DNA of 64,000 nt from BP-464 sp045805505 (GCA_045805505.1 JBJMLA010000028.1:1-64000), one strand, 5' to 3'; numbered from the stretch's first letter, positions 16,101 to 24,827 are shown. Translations and numbers: made by a program. The notes: generated by a model from the letters alone, not told the origin.

Positions 16101-16564
16101 GCGATACCTCTGCGCAGCAGCGCGTGGGGCCGGTCGCTGCCGTCGGCGAGGGCGGTGTGGCGGCTGCTGATGCGCCACGCCCCGTCCTCGCGCCGCAGCT
16201 CCCAGCGGTTGTAGGAGATGCGCTCGATGCGGTAGCCGTCATCGTGGCGCAGGTGCAGGAACGAGTAGCCGGTGGCCGTTGCCGTGTCGCCGTCGACGAC
16301 GACCGCGAACGGCCCGACCTCGTGGGTCGTGCGCGGCAGCTGCGCCTGGTGCGCAGCGCTCAGGACGACCGCGCGCGCGGCGTCGGGGCCGTGCGCCGGC
16401 GGCCCGTCGTCGAGGCGCACGGTCGCGTCGGCGGTGAACAGCGCGGCGGCCGCCTCGGCGTCACCGGTGTCGGCGCAGAACCCGTAGCCGACGAGCAGCC
16501 GGTGGATGGCCAGCTCGTCCTCGAGCGCGGTGACGCGCGCGGCCAGCGCCGCCAGGTCGTCCAT
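16097..16564 (-). CDS. SnoaL-like / NTF2-fold protein
   Basis: A 155-residue single-domain protein of the cystatin-like alpha+beta (NTF2/SnoaL) fold, as judged from the helix EDELAIHRLLVGYGFCADTGD, the DATVRLDD strand and the C-terminal RISYNRWELRREDGAWRISS hairpin. Such proteins serve as small isomerases, dehydratases or hydroxylase subunits in polyketide, steroid and aromatic pathways. It overlaps the acetaldehyde dehydrogenase start by 4 nt and lies 1 nt after the cyclase gene, so it belongs to the same lower-pathway operon. Its reaction is unknown. Confidence 0.78.
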   Translation of the reverse strand: MDDLAALAARVTALEDELAIHRLLVGYGFCADTGDAEAAAALFTADATVRLDDGPPAHGPDAARAVVLSAAHQAQLPRTTHEVGPFAVVVDGDTATATGYSFLHLRHDDGYRIERISYNRWELRREDGAWRISSRHTALADGSDRPHALLRRGIA

Positions 16565-16565
16565 C

Positions 16566-17465
16566 TCAGCCGATCGCGATCGGGTTGACGGGGCTCGCCG
16601 TGGCACCGACCAGCGGCAGCGGCGCGACGGCGAAGAGGAACTCGTGGCAGCCGTCGCGCGCGAGCTCCTCGAGGCGCAGGTGCTCGATGAGGTGGATGCC
16701 GCGGCGGACCAGCAGCTCGATGTGCACGGTGACGAAGTCGCCGTTGTCGAACGGCATGGCCTCGACCGCGGTGTTGTCGGCGCCGACGAGCGCGACGTCG
16801 GCGGCGGCGAGCAGCCGCGCGGCCTCGAGCCCGAGGCCGGGTTGTTCCGGCGCGAGGTCGCCGGCCTCGTCGGCAAGGAACGCCTCGAACCACCCGGTGC
16901 GCACGAGCACGGCGTCGCCCTGGCGCGGAGCGATGCCCTGCGCGGTCATGGCCTCCTCCAGGTCGGCGGCCGTGACGACCTGCCCCGGGTCCAGGCACGG
17001 CACGCCCTTGTGCCCGGCGACGTCGACGAGCAACCCGCGCGTCACCATCGGTCCGGCCTTCTCGATGCCGCAGCGCGCCGCGCCGCCCAGCGTCGTCGCC
17101 TCGTCCTTGGAGAAGCCGTTGTAGATGCGGTCCTCGGCGTAGATGTGGCTGAGCGCGTCGATGTGGGTCACCGCGTGCGAGCCGAACGACAGCACGTCCT
17201 CGACGCTGCCGATCCCGCCCGTGGCCCCGAACGCCTCGAGCGCCTTCTCGTCGGTCTGGTTGATCAGCGTCAGCCGCATCGGGTCAGGCCGGTAAGGGAC
17301 CGACGGGATGCCGTGGCGCTGGATCGGCGAGCCGAGCGCGTAGACGCGGCCGCTGCGACACCCGCGCAGGGCCTCGAGGACGGTGTCGGCCGTCAGCAGG
17401 TTCGCGGCGCCGGCCTCGTCGTCGGCTCCCCACCGCCCCCAGTTGTCGGTGTTCGCGTCGCTCAT
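16566..17465 (-). CDS. Cyclase-family metal-dependent hydrolase (kynurenine formamidase fold)
   Basis: A 299-residue member of PF04199. The metal-binding motif appears as SHAVTHIDALSHIY near residue 95, and GADNTAVEAMP and LVGATASPVNPIA near the end are typical of this subfamily. Members hydrolyse amides, lactones or ring intermediates using a bivalent metal. It is first gene of the minus-strand operon leading to the aldolase, divergent from the P450. A same-length paralogue at 49382-50281 shares WGRWGADDE, the metal motif and the C-terminus. A role in lactone or ring opening is plausible but unproven. Confidence 0.87.
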   Translation of the reverse strand: MSDANTDNWGRWGADDEAGAANLLTADTVLEALRGCRSGRVYALGSPIQRHGIPSVPYRPDPMRLTLINQTDEKALEAFGATGGIGSVEDVLSFGSHAVTHIDALSHIYAEDRIYNGFSKDEATTLGGAARCGIEKAGPMVTRGLLVDVAGHKGVPCLDPGQVVTAADLEEAMTAQGIAPRQGDAVLVRTGWFEAFLADEAGDLAPEQPGLGLEAARLLAAADVALVGADNTAVEAMPFDNGDFVTVHIELLVRRGIHLIEHLRLEELARDGCHEFLFAVAPLPLVGATASPVNPIAIG

Positions 17466-17506
17466 GTCCGATCCTCGCCTCGCATCCGGAATACAGTGCC
17501 CTCATT

Positions 17507-18736
17507 ATGGCCGCGACCCTCGAGCAGGTGGAGCTTCCGTTCCTCGATCTCCGCGCCGAGGACTGGTCCCGCGATCCATGGACCACCGCGCGGCGGCTGC
17601 GCGAGGAGGACCCGCGCGGCGGGCGGCTGGCCCGCAGCGAGCGGGGCATCGAGGTGCTCTTCCACGACGGCTACACGGCGCTCGTCGCCGACCGCCGGCT
17701 CGAGACCCTGCACACCGACCACTACGCGCAGGCCGGCGCGGGCCCCCGGGCGCTGGACTTCGTCGACAACGGCCACCTGCTGACCTTCGACACCGAGCGC
17801 CACCTGCGCGTGCGGCGCGTGATGACCGCGGCCTTCCGGCTCAGCCACATCGAGCAGCAGCGCGCGTGGTTCGGCGAGCTGGCCGAGGGACTGATCGACG
17901 GCTTCGCCGCGCAGGGCCGCTGCGATCTGGTCGCGGACTTCAGCCATCGCTACTCGATCGAGATCCTGTGCCGGATGATCGGCGTCCCGGCCGAGGACAT
18001 CCCGCGCTTCGAGGAGGCCACGCTCGACATGGCGCTGATGAACGCGCTGCCGCTCGAGCCGGTCGTCCCTCGCCTCGAGGCCGCGCTGCAGACGATCTGG
18101 GACTACTGCACCGAGCTCGTCGAGCGCCGCCGCGCGGAACCGCGCGAGGACTTCGTCAGCGGGCTCATCGAGGCCGAGCGGACCGAGGGCAAGCTCACCG
18201 AGCGCGAGACCATCTGGGGCGTCGCCAACCTGCTCTTCGCCGGCCACGACACCACCCGCTACCAGATCGCCGCCGCGGTCAGGACGCTCGCCGGCACGGC
18301 CGACTGGGACGCGATCGGCGCCGACCCGGCGCTCGCCGGCCCCGCGCTCGAGGAGATCCTGCGGCTGTTCCCGGTCGTCCAGGTCACCAGCCGCGTCGTC
18401 GTGGCCGACGACGTCGTCGTCGACGAGGTGCAGATGCCGCCGGGCACGGTCCTGCGCTTCAACTGGTTCGCCTTCAACCGCGACCCCGACCGCTTCGCCG
18501 AGCCCGACCGCTTCGTCCTGCACCGCGACGATCGCGAGGGCGTCGCGCCGTTCGGCGCCGGCGTCCACAAGTGCATCGGGCACGCGCTGGCCCGCGCGGA
18601 CCTCGAGGAGGCGCTCGTCGCCCTGACCCACAGGCTGCGCGACGTGCGCGTCTCCGGGGACGTGCCGCAGCACCCGTTCACCGGGGCGCTCGGCGGCCCG
18701 ACGGCGCTGCCGCTGGAGTTCGCCGCGCGGGCCTGA
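17507..18736 (+). CDS. Cytochrome P450
   Basis: A 409-residue soluble bacterial P450. The I-helix oxygen-activation motif is FAGHDTTR near residue 246, the ExxR pair is in LEEILRLF, and the heme Cys is in FGAGVHKCIGHALAR near residue 357. It hydroxylates an organic substrate with electrons from a ferredoxin or similar partner; none is encoded here. The ATG is 41 bp from the divergent cyclase start. No family number is claimed. Monocistronic, ending 5 nt before the convergent SnoaL-like gene. It probably carries out an early hydroxylation in the cluster (inference). Confidence 0.94.
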   Translation: MAATLEQVELPFLDLRAEDWSRDPWTTARRLREEDPRGGRLARSERGIEVLFHDGYTALVADRRLETLHTDHYAQAGAGPRALDFVDNGHLLTFDTERHLRVRRVMTAAFRLSHIEQQRAWFGELAEGLIDGFAAQGRCDLVADFSHRYSIEILCRMIGVPAEDIPRFEEATLDMALMNALPLEPVVPRLEAALQTIWDYCTELVERRRAEPREDFVSGLIEAERTEGKLTERETIWGVANLLFAGHDTTRYQIAAAVRTLAGTADWDAIGADPALAGPALEEILRLFPVVQVTSRVVVADDVVVDEVQMPPGTVLRFNWFAFNRDPDRFAEPDRFVLHRDDREGVAPFGAGVHKCIGHALARADLEEALVALTHRLRDVRVSGDVPQHPFTGALGGPTALPLEFAARA

Positions 18737-18741
18737 GCCGG

Positions 18742-19215
18742 TCAGGCCTCCTCCCGCTCCCAGTCCCACAGCGCCACGTTCTGGTTGCCCGCCGCCCAGA
18801 TGCGGCGGAAGTCGCGGGTGGCGATCTTCCACCCCTCGCCGGTGCGGACGAAGCCGTCGACGTAGTGGCCGGCCACCCGCAGGTGGTCGCCCTCGGGATG
18901 CCCGTTGCGGACCAGCAGCGCATCGACGCTGCAGTGCGCGACCGCGGTGTCGCCGTCGAAGGCCACCACGCGGAAGTTCGTCGTGCTGTGCGAGCTGTCG
19001 TCGAGCGGCTCGTGGAACTTGATCATGAAGTCCATGAGGACGTCGATGCCCTCCAGAGGCCCCCACGGCTCGCCGTAGGTGACCTGGCAGTCCTCCGTGA
19101 AGCAGCCGCGCAGGAGATCCCACTTGTGATGGTCGATCCCGTGGGCGTAGGCCATGAGCACGCTGTGGATGGCGATCCAGTCCTCCGGCGGGGCCGCAGC
19201 GGTGGTGTCGGACAT
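18742..19215 (-). CDS. SnoaL-like / NTF2-fold protein
   Basis: A 157-residue NTF2-fold protein. Visible are the first helix IAIHSVLMAYAHGIDHHKWDLL, the catalytic-type acidic strand CFTEDCQVTYGEP and the C-terminal GHYVDGFVRTGEGWKIATRDF. ATG 19215 is chosen over an upstream start that would run through the next gene; it overlaps that gene's stop by 1 nt. It is last in a minus-strand operon with another SnoaL-like protein, an LLM and SDRs. Proteins of this type include ketosteroid isomerase-like and bile-acid dehydratase-like enzymes, which would suit the proposed cluster. Confidence 0.8.
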   Translation of the reverse strand: MSDTTAAAPPEDWIAIHSVLMAYAHGIDHHKWDLLRGCFTEDCQVTYGEPWGPLEGIDVLMDFMIKFHEPLDDSSHSTTNFRVVAFDGDTAVAHCSVDALLVRNGHPEGDHLRVAGHYVDGFVRTGEGWKIATRDFRRIWAAGNQNVALWDWEREEA

Positions 19216-19730
19216 CAGGCTCCTTCGTGGTCGTGGTAGCTGGGGTCGGTGCGGTCGCGGCGGCCGAGTGCCTCGGGCGGGAACTCCATCCACTCCTCGA
19301 GGGCCATCTTGGCTCCCCACTCGACCACGCAGACGCGGTCGGCGATCGCCCAGCGGCCGTCGCGGCGCTCATGACGGTCGCAGTAGCGCAGCCAGTTCAG
19401 GGCGAACGAGGTGCCCCAGGCGTGGTCGGGCGTGCCGCGGTGATGGGCGATGCAGTAGGTCTCGGAGTGCGCGACGTCGCCGTCGACCTCGATCAGCACG
19501 TTGCCGGCGAAGTGCATCGTGCGCTCGAAGGCCGGCAGCGTTCCCGGCGACGCGAGGAAGGCCAGGAACTCCGTGCGGTCGCCGGCGAAGCCGAACCCCG
19601 AGAAGTCCGCGCGGGCATCGGCGTGAAAGCACGCCTCGATCATCGGCAGGTCGAGGCGATCGACACCGCGGTAGTAGCGCAGCAGGACGTCCTCGATCTC
19701 GCGCCGGGCGACGAGCTCTTCGAGATCCAC
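19215..19730 (-). CDS. SnoaL-like / NTF2-fold protein
   Basis: A 171-residue NTF2-fold protein with REIEDVLLRYYRGVDRLDL, ACFHADARADFSGF and the central ETYCIAHHRG. The pattern of a helix with Tyr/Asp and a strand with His resembles SnoaL/bile-acid dehydratase-like enzymes. It lies 10 nt after the LLM gene and overlaps the next SnoaL-like gene by 1 nt; the two may form a heteromer. The exact reaction is unknown. Confidence 0.8.
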   Translation of the reverse strand: MDLEELVARREIEDVLLRYYRGVDRLDLPMIEACFHADARADFSGFGFAGDRTEFLAFLASPGTLPAFERTMHFAGNVLIEVDGDVAHSETYCIAHHRGTPDHAWGTSFALNWLRYCDRHERRDGRWAIADRVCVVEWGAKMALEEWMEFPPEALGRRDRTDPSYHDHEGA

Positions 19731-19740
19731 CCTGGGTCCT

Positions 19741-20736
19741 TCAGGCGGCGATGCCGACGGCGTGCATCGCCGGCGCCACCTTGCTGGACAGCAGCTCGAT
19801 GTGCCGGTTGGTCAGGTCGTCGGGCATCCCGGCGATCGACGTCCAGAACATCATGTGGTCGATCGGCAGCGGATCGAGCCACTCGGTCAGCCGCCGGATC
19901 GCCTCGTCGGGCGTGACGACGTCGAACTTCGGCGCGGTGTGGATGACGTCCTCGCGCGAGCGCAGCGACTCGGGGTCGAGGTCGCCGAGCAGCATCATCC
20001 CGGGCGTCTCGGTGTCGAGCCCGCCGTAGTAGCCGTAGGTGCCCCACTGGTACTGCAGGTGTGGCGCGATCCGCGTCCACGCCTCCTCGGGGTCGTCGGC
20101 GATGACCATCTGGCACAGCCCGCCCATGCGCGCTCCGTCGGGGTCGTGGCCGGCCTTCTCGAGCGCCTCGCGGTAGACCGGCAGCGCCTCGGGGCCGGGG
20201 TACAGCAGGCCCTCGTTGTTGCGCCCGGCGATGCGTGCCGAGCGCGGGCCCAGGCCGCCGATCCAGATCGGCAGGCGCTCCTGGAGTGGCGCGGGCGTGG
20301 CGCGGCCCTCCTCCCACAGGCGGCGGACCTCGACGGCTCGGTCCTCCATCGCCTCGAAGCGCTGCTTGGGGTCGGCGCCGAAGGCCTTGAACTCCGGCAT
20401 CACGTAGCCCGCCCCGAGGCCGAGCTCGAAGCGCCCGTCGCTGATGAGGTCGACGACCGCGGCCTGCTCGGCGATGTCGATGGCCGGGCGCAGCGGCGAC
20501 AGGACGATGGCGGTGCCGATGCGGATGCGCTTGGTGCGGGCCGCCGCCGCGGCGGCCATCGTCATCGGCTGGGGCAGGTAGGCGTCCTCCCAGCCGTGAT
20601 GCTCGGAGAACCACACCGCGTCGATGCCCAGCCGCTCGGCCTCCTCGCACTGCTCGAGCGCCGACTCGTAGAAGCCCTTCCACGGCCGCTGCCACTTGGG
20701 CGGGTTGCGCATGTCGAAGTAGAGACCGGTGCGCAT
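19741..20736 (-). CDS. LLM-class flavin-dependent oxidoreductase
   Basis: A 331-residue luciferase-like TIM-barrel enzyme of normal length. Hallmarks are the N-terminal RTGLYFDMRNPP, WFSEHHGWEDAYLPQP, the strand RIRIGTAIVLSPLRPAI and GRFELGLGAGYVMPEF. It uses reduced FMN or F420; the cofactor is not resolvable by eye. The ATG overlaps the SDR stop by 1 nt, so the two are translationally coupled. An SDR-oxidised ketone could be the LLM substrate, as in Baeyer-Villiger-like steps (inference). Confidence 0.9.
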   Translation of the reverse strand: MRTGLYFDMRNPPKWQRPWKGFYESALEQCEEAERLGIDAVWFSEHHGWEDAYLPQPMTMAAAAAARTKRIRIGTAIVLSPLRPAIDIAEQAAVVDLISDGRFELGLGAGYVMPEFKAFGADPKQRFEAMEDRAVEVRRLWEEGRATPAPLQERLPIWIGGLGPRSARIAGRNNEGLLYPGPEALPVYREALEKAGHDPDGARMGGLCQMVIADDPEEAWTRIAPHLQYQWGTYGYYGGLDTETPGMMLLGDLDPESLRSREDVIHTAPKFDVVTPDEAIRRLTEWLDPLPIDHMMFWTSIAGMPDDLTNRHIELLSSKVAPAMHAVGIAA

Positions 20737-21500
20737 CAGAAACCGTTGGCTCCCATCATGGTCTGGCCGCCGTCGACGCGGATGACCTCGGCGGTGACGA
20801 AGCCGCTCTGGCCGATCAGGTAGAGCACGGCCTCGGCGACGTCGTCGCCGGTGCCGATGCGCTCGACGGGGTTGAGGATGAAGCGGCCCTGCTCGTCGGT
20901 GCGGTCGGCCTCGCCCGCCTCGGTGAGGCGCGTGCGGATCCAGCCCGGCGAGATGACGTTGACGGTGATGCCGTGCGGGCCGAGGTCGCGGGCCATGCCC
21001 GCGGCGAGCATGTTTACCGCGGCCTTGCTCGCGCAGTAGTGCGCGGAGCCGGGGTCGGCGCGGTCGCCGTTCATCGAGCCGATCAGGACGATCCGGCCGC
21101 GCCGGTCGTTGGCGATCATGCTGCGCGCCGCGATCTGGCCGGCGAGGAAGCAGCCCTTGGTGTTGACCGCGAAGGTCGTGTCCCACGCCTCGTCGCCGAG
21201 CTCGGTGAAGCTGCCGTGGAAGAACACGCCGTGCGAGCAGACGAGCGAGTCGACCGGGCCGTGCGCGGCCTCGGCCTCGGCGAACAGGCGCTCGACGTCG
21301 GTGCGGACCGACACGTCAGCGGCGACCCCGTGGACGGCACCGTGCTCGGAGAGCTCGGCCACCGCGGCGGCGACGTCGTCGGGGCCGCGCGAGCAGATGG
21401 TGACCGAGGCGCCCTCGCGCAGCAGCGCCCGCGCCGTGGCCAGGCCGATGCCGTGGCTGCCGCCGGTGACCACCGAGGCGGTTCCGTCAAGCGTTCCCAT
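20736..21500 (-). CDS. SDR-family oxidoreductase
   Basis: A 254-residue classical SDR with TGGSHGIG, the active-site Ser in IGSMNGDR and Tyr-Lys in HYCASKAAV, and ISPGWIRTRL. The usual NNAG is replaced by CSHG (VCSHGVFFHG), a tolerated variation. Start ATG 21500. The five-site motif of this window lies directly upstream at 21504-21517, over the likely ribosome binding site. It overlaps the LLM gene by 1 nt. Substrate unknown. Confidence 0.9.
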   Translation of the reverse strand: MGTLDGTASVVTGGSHGIGLATARALLREGASVTICSRGPDDVAAAVAELSEHGAVHGVAADVSVRTDVERLFAEAEAAHGPVDSLVCSHGVFFHGSFTELGDEAWDTTFAVNTKGCFLAGQIAARSMIANDRRGRIVLIGSMNGDRADPGSAHYCASKAAVNMLAAGMARDLGPHGITVNVISPGWIRTRLTEAGEADRTDEQGRFILNPVERIGTGDDVAEAVLYLIGQSGFVTAEVIRVDGGQTMMGANGF

Positions 21501-21503
21501 GGA

Positions 21504-21517
21504 AAGAGCATCCTCTT
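21504..21517. promoter_or_regulatory. Recurrent AAGAG-N4 motif, site 1 (perfect dyad)
   Basis: AAGAG-CATC-CTCTT is a perfect 5+5 dyad 3 nt upstream of the SDR start codon. It shares the 12-nt string ATCCTCTTCTCC with site 4 at 43533. Position over the ribosome binding site would block initiation if a repressor bound. Confidence 0.55.
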
Positions 21518-21561
21518 CTCCCGGGCCCGCGCGCGGACGCGCGGGAGGCGAAACCCCCGGT

Positions 21562-22017
21562 TCAGGGGGTCGATCGCAGGCGCGCGTTGTCCCAGGTCAG
21601 CGGCCGCCCGCGCTCGACGATGCGAATGTGGGCGCGCGGTGCGGCGTAGTGGCGCTTCGTGGCGTCGGGCACCGCGTCCGGGGTGCGAAAGCCCGCGTAC
21701 TTGGCGTCGAACAGCGCGTCGACCTGCGCGCAGATGTCCGGGTCCTCGGTGATCGCCGCCTCGCCGTGCAGCACCACGGCCTTGAGCTCGGCCCACGCCT
21801 TGCCGGACTCGACGAGGAAGCAGACGCGCGGGTCGCGCCGCACGTTCGCGGCCTTCGGCGATCCGGCCAGCGTGCGGATGTAGACGGCGCGCTCGATCGT
21901 CACGAACCACATCGGGATGACCGAGGGCGCGCCGTCGGCGCGGATCGTGCTGAGCATCCCGGTGTGCGACGCGGCCAGGAACGCCCACGTCTCGTCCTGG
22001 TCGAGGCGGACGCCCAC
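21562..22017 (-). CDS. Pyridoxamine 5'-phosphate oxidase-fold flavoprotein (PPOX class)
   Basis: A 151-residue split-barrel FMN/F420-binding protein. Signatures are HTGMLSTIRADGAPSVIPMW, VYIRTLAGSPKAANVRRDPR and VVLHGEAAI. PPOX-class proteins reduce quinones, aflatoxin-like lactones or other substrates with F420 or FMN. I chose GTG 22017, five bases after the preceding SDR gene, because its protein begins at the domain. It is probably in the same operon as the flanking SDRs. Cofactor and substrate unknown. Confidence 0.8.
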   Translation of the reverse strand: MGVRLDQDETWAFLAASHTGMLSTIRADGAPSVIPMWFVTIERAVYIRTLAGSPKAANVRRDPRVCFLVESGKAWAELKAVVLHGEAAITEDPDICAQVDALFDAKYAGFRTPDAVPDATKRHYAAPRAHIRIVERGRPLTWDNARLRSTP

Positions 22018-22022
22018 GCGGG

Positions 22023-22877
22023 TCAGCTGCCGCTCAGGTCGGCACGGCCGAAGCCGACCGGCTCGAGCGCCGCGCGGAGCTGCTCTCCGAAGACGCGCGC
22101 GACCTCGTCGACCGTGCGCGGCTCGACGGGCACCGACGCCGGGAACGCCGGGGGCGTCATCAGCGACAGGCCACCGGCGTCGAGCCGGATGACCTGGCCG
22201 CTGATCGCCGCCGCGCGGTCGCTGAGCAGGTAGGCGACCACGGGCGCCACCGCCTCGGGCGGCGGCTCGTCCATGTGCGCGGCGTCGCGGTTGGCCCACG
22301 CCTCGGACATCTTCGTGCGGGCCAGCGGCGAGAGCGCGTTGACGCGGACGCCGTGCGGCGCGGCGTCGAGCGCCCAGCCGTAGGTCAGCGACATCACGGC
22401 GCCCTTGGTCGCGCCGTAGAGCGAGTGCTCGCGGATGCCGAGCAGGGCGCCGGAGGTGACGTTGAGGATCGTGCCACTGCCCTGCGCGACCATCGCGCGC
22501 AGCGCGTGCGTCCCGCAGTTCAGCGTGCCGAGGAGGTTGACGTCGACGACGCGGCGAAGGTCCTCCTCGCCGAACTCCCACGGCTCGCCCACGGCGGTGA
22601 TGCCGGCGTTGTTGACCAGCCCGTCGATCCCGCCGAACGCCTCCACGCAGCCGTCGATCAGCGCGCCCGCGTCAGCCCACGCGGCGACCGAGCCCGCGTG
22701 GCCGGCCGCGGTTCCACCGGCGGCGCGGATCTCCTCGACGACGGCGTCGACCGCGACCTGATCGAGGTCGTTGACCATGACCGAACCGCCCTCCTGCGCA
22801 CACGAAAGCGCATAAGCTCGCCCGAGCCCACGAGCGCCTCCGGTCACCACGATCCGCTTGCCGTTCAACAGGGTCAT
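22023..22877 (-). CDS. SDR-family oxidoreductase, long C-terminus
   Basis: A 284-residue SDR with TGGARGLG, NNAG, Ser in NVTSGALLG and Tyr-Lys in LYGATKGAV. It carries about 35 extra C-terminal residues (TPPAFPASVPVEPRTVDE) beyond the usual SDR end. ATG 22877 gives the standard MTLLNGKRIVVTGG start; the frame upstream is the divergent GntR region. It heads the operon SDR-PPOX-SDR-LLM-SnoaL-SnoaL on the minus strand and shares a 43-bp promoter gap with the GntR gene. Confidence 0.9.
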   Translation of the reverse strand: MTLLNGKRIVVTGGARGLGRAYALSCAQEGGSVMVNDLDQVAVDAVVEEIRAAGGTAAGHAGSVAAWADAGALIDGCVEAFGGIDGLVNNAGITAVGEPWEFGEEDLRRVVDVNLLGTLNCGTHALRAMVAQGSGTILNVTSGALLGIREHSLYGATKGAVMSLTYGWALDAAPHGVRVNALSPLARTKMSEAWANRDAAHMDEPPPEAVAPVVAYLLSDRAAAISGQVIRLDAGGLSLMTPPAFPASVPVEPRTVDEVARVFGEQLRAALEPVGFGRADLSGS

Positions 22878-22890
22878 GGGGCTCGCGGAA

Positions 22891-22904
22891 AAGAGTACAC
22901 CGAA
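22891..22904. promoter_or_regulatory. Recurrent AAGAG-N4 motif, site 2, in the GntR/SDR divergent gap
   Basis: AAGAG-TACA-CCGAA matches the first half of the motif. It lies 14 nt from the SDR start and 17 nt from the GntR start, placing it in both promoters. This location would suit autoregulation by the GntR protein. Confidence 0.5.
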
Positions 22905-22920
22905 TATGCTGGAGGGGTCG

Positions 22921-23652
22921 ATGAGCACGCCGAGGACCAAGCGCCGCCCGAAGCCCGCTGATGTCGCCAAGCCAGGCCAGCGGCTCGCCGAGGTCGTCGC
23001 CGCCCGGATCGAGGAGGAGATCGTCGAGCGGGGCTGGCCCATCGGCGAGATCCTGGGCTCCGAGACCGAGCTGATCGAGCGCTACGACGTCAGCCGCGCG
23101 GTCTTCCGCGAGGCCGTGCGGATCATCGAGCATCACGGCGTCGCGCGCATGCGCCGCGGCCCCGGCGGCGGCCTGATCATCACCGAGCCCGACGCAGGCG
23201 CCGTGCAGGCCGCGGTCGCGCTGTTCCTGCGCCACGCCGGTGTCGATCGCGTCGCGCTGTTCGAGGCGCGCGCCGCGCTCGAGATCGCCGCCGTCAGCGC
23301 TGCCACCGAGCGGATCACCGAGGAGGGCATCGCTCGCCTGCGCGAGACGCTGGCCGCCGAGGAGGAGGCCGGCGCGCAGGCGATGCTCGAGGCCCACACC
23401 CACGACCTGCACGTCGTCATCGCGCAGCTGACCGGCAACCCGGCGATGGCGCTGTTCATCGAGGTCCTCAACCGCCTCAACGAGGAGATGCTGCTGCCCG
23501 AGGTCAAGAAGCGCTCCTCGCTCGACGAGGACGTCGGCGCCTACCACCACGCGCACGTCGCGATCGTCGACGCGATCGCCAGCGGCGACGTCGCGCTGGC
23601 CCAGCACCGCATGCGCCGCCACCTCGACGCCATCCTGGAATACCTGCGGTGA
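22921..23652 (+). CDS. GntR-family transcriptional regulator (FadR/FCD type)
   Basis: A 243-residue regulator. The winged helix occupies about residues 20-85 (GSETELIERYDVSRAVFREA, then IIEHHGVARMRRGPGGG). It is followed by an all-helical FCD-type effector domain with the His/Asp pattern DLHVVIAQL and AYHHAHVAIVDAI expected to bind a metal and an acid ligand. ATG 22921 is preceded by GGAGG at 22911-22915 with 5-nt spacing; the upstream ATG at 22858 falls inside the divergent gene. Its stop overlaps the thiolase start. It is the best candidate to read the AAGAG motif (inference). Confidence 0.9.
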   Translation: MSTPRTKRRPKPADVAKPGQRLAEVVAARIEEEIVERGWPIGEILGSETELIERYDVSRAVFREAVRIIEHHGVARMRRGPGGGLIITEPDAGAVQAAVALFLRHAGVDRVALFEARAALEIAAVSAATERITEEGIARLRETLAAEEEAGAQAMLEAHTHDLHVVIAQLTGNPAMALFIEVLNRLNEEMLLPEVKKRSSLDEDVGAYHHAHVAIVDAIASGDVALAQHRMRRHLDAILEYLR

Positions 23653-24827
23653 CCGCCGCCGGCGGCGAGCCCGTCATCGTCGACGTGGTGCGCACGCCGG
23701 TCGGCCGCGCCCACAAGGGCTCGCTCGTGGATTGGCGGCCCGACGACCTCGCGGCCTTCGCCCTGCGCGCGCTGCTCGAGCGCCATCCCGCGCTCGATCC
23801 CGCCGAGCTCGACGACCTCGTCTGCGGCTGCGCCTTCCCGTGGGGCGAGCAGGGCTACAACGTCGGGCGCAACATCGGGATCCTCGCCGGCCTCCCCCAC
23901 ACCGTTCCCGGCCAGACGATCACGCGCCTGTGTGGCTCCTCGCTGCAGGCGCTGCGCGCCGCCTCCCACGCGATCGCGGTCGGCGAGGCCCGCGCGACGG
24001 TGGTCGTCGGCGTCGAGTCGGTCTCGCGCGTCGGCCGCGGCCATGAGCTCGCGCCGCTCAACCCGCTGCTTGATCCGGACTCCGGCGATGACCTGCTCGG
24101 AGCGGTCTTCCTGCCGATGGGGATGACCGCCGAGAACGTCGCCGCGCGCCACGGTGTGGGCCGCGAGGAGAGCGATCGCTTCGCGCAGCGCTCCCAGGAG
24201 CGCGCGATCGCCGCGCAGGAGTCGGGCTTCAGCGAGCGCGAGATCGTGCCGGTGCCGCTCGCCGGCGGCGAGCACATGACCACCGACGACTCCCCGCGCG
24301 CGAGCTCGACGCTCGACAAGCTCGCCGCGCTCGACCCCGTCTTCCGCTCCGACGGCGTCGTGACCGCCGGCAACTCCTGCCCGCTCAACGACGGCGCCGC
24401 TGCCGCGCTCGTCATGGATCGCGCCTACGCCGAGGAGCTCGGCTTCACCCCGCGCGCGCGGATCCTCGCCGGCGCTGTCTCGGCCGTCGATCCCGCCTAC
24501 ATGGGCGTCGGCCCGATCGAGGCCATCAGGCGCGCGCTGACCCTGTCGGGCACGACGATCGCCGACGTCGACTGCTTCGAGCTCAACGAGGCCTTCGCCG
24601 CCCAGGTCATCCCCGTCTGCCGCGAGGTCGGCATCGACCCGTTCGACGAGCGGGTCAACCCCCACGGCGGCGGCATCGCCATCGGCCACCCGTTCGGGAT
24701 GACCGGGCTGCGCATCATGTCGACGCTGCTCAACGGCCTCGACGAGGCCGACGGCACCATCGGCATCGAGAGCATGTGCATCGGCGGCGGCCAGGGGCAG
24801 GCGATGGTCGTCGAGCGGCTGGGATGA
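23649..24827 (+). CDS. Thiolase (acetyl-CoA acyltransferase)
   Basis: A 392-residue thiolase that cleaves 3-oxoacyl-CoA with CoA. The nucleophile Cys lies in RLCGSSLQAL near residue 97, NEAFAAQ near 318, the catalytic His in GGGIAIGHPFGMTG near 345, and the second Cys in CIGGGQG near 378. All residues are present, so it should be active. GTG 23649 overlaps the GntR stop by 4 nt and its own stop overlaps the SDR start by 4 nt. It supplies the last step of a beta-oxidation turn; FadA5-like steroid thiolases have the same layout, but chain specificity is not visible. Confidence 0.94.
   Translation: MTAAGGEPVIVDVVRTPVGRAHKGSLVDWRPDDLAAFALRALLERHPALDPAELDDLVCGCAFPWGEQGYNVGRNIGILAGLPHTVPGQTITRLCGSSLQALRAASHAIAVGEARATVVVGVESVSRVGRGHELAPLNPLLDPDSGDDLLGAVFLPMGMTAENVAARHGVGREESDRFAQRSQERAIAAQESGFSEREIVPVPLAGGEHMTTDDSPRASSTLDKLAALDPVFRSDGVVTAGNSCPLNDGAAAALVMDRAYAEELGFTPRARILAGAVSAVDPAYMGVGPIEAIRRALTLSGTTIADVDCFELNEAFAAQVIPVCREVGIDPFDERVNPHGGGIAIGHPFGMTGLRIMSTLLNGLDEADGTIGIESMCIGGGQGQAMVVERLG

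Noticed and set aside
17491..17510. Possible sixth copy of the AAGAG motif between the cyclase and the P450 gene (ACAGTGCCCTCAT)
   Set aside because: The AAGAG half is absent and only scattered bases match.
22858..22920. Upstream ATG start for the GntR gene
   Set aside because: It falls in the divergent SDR gene's coding region, while ATG 22921 has a good GGAGG site.
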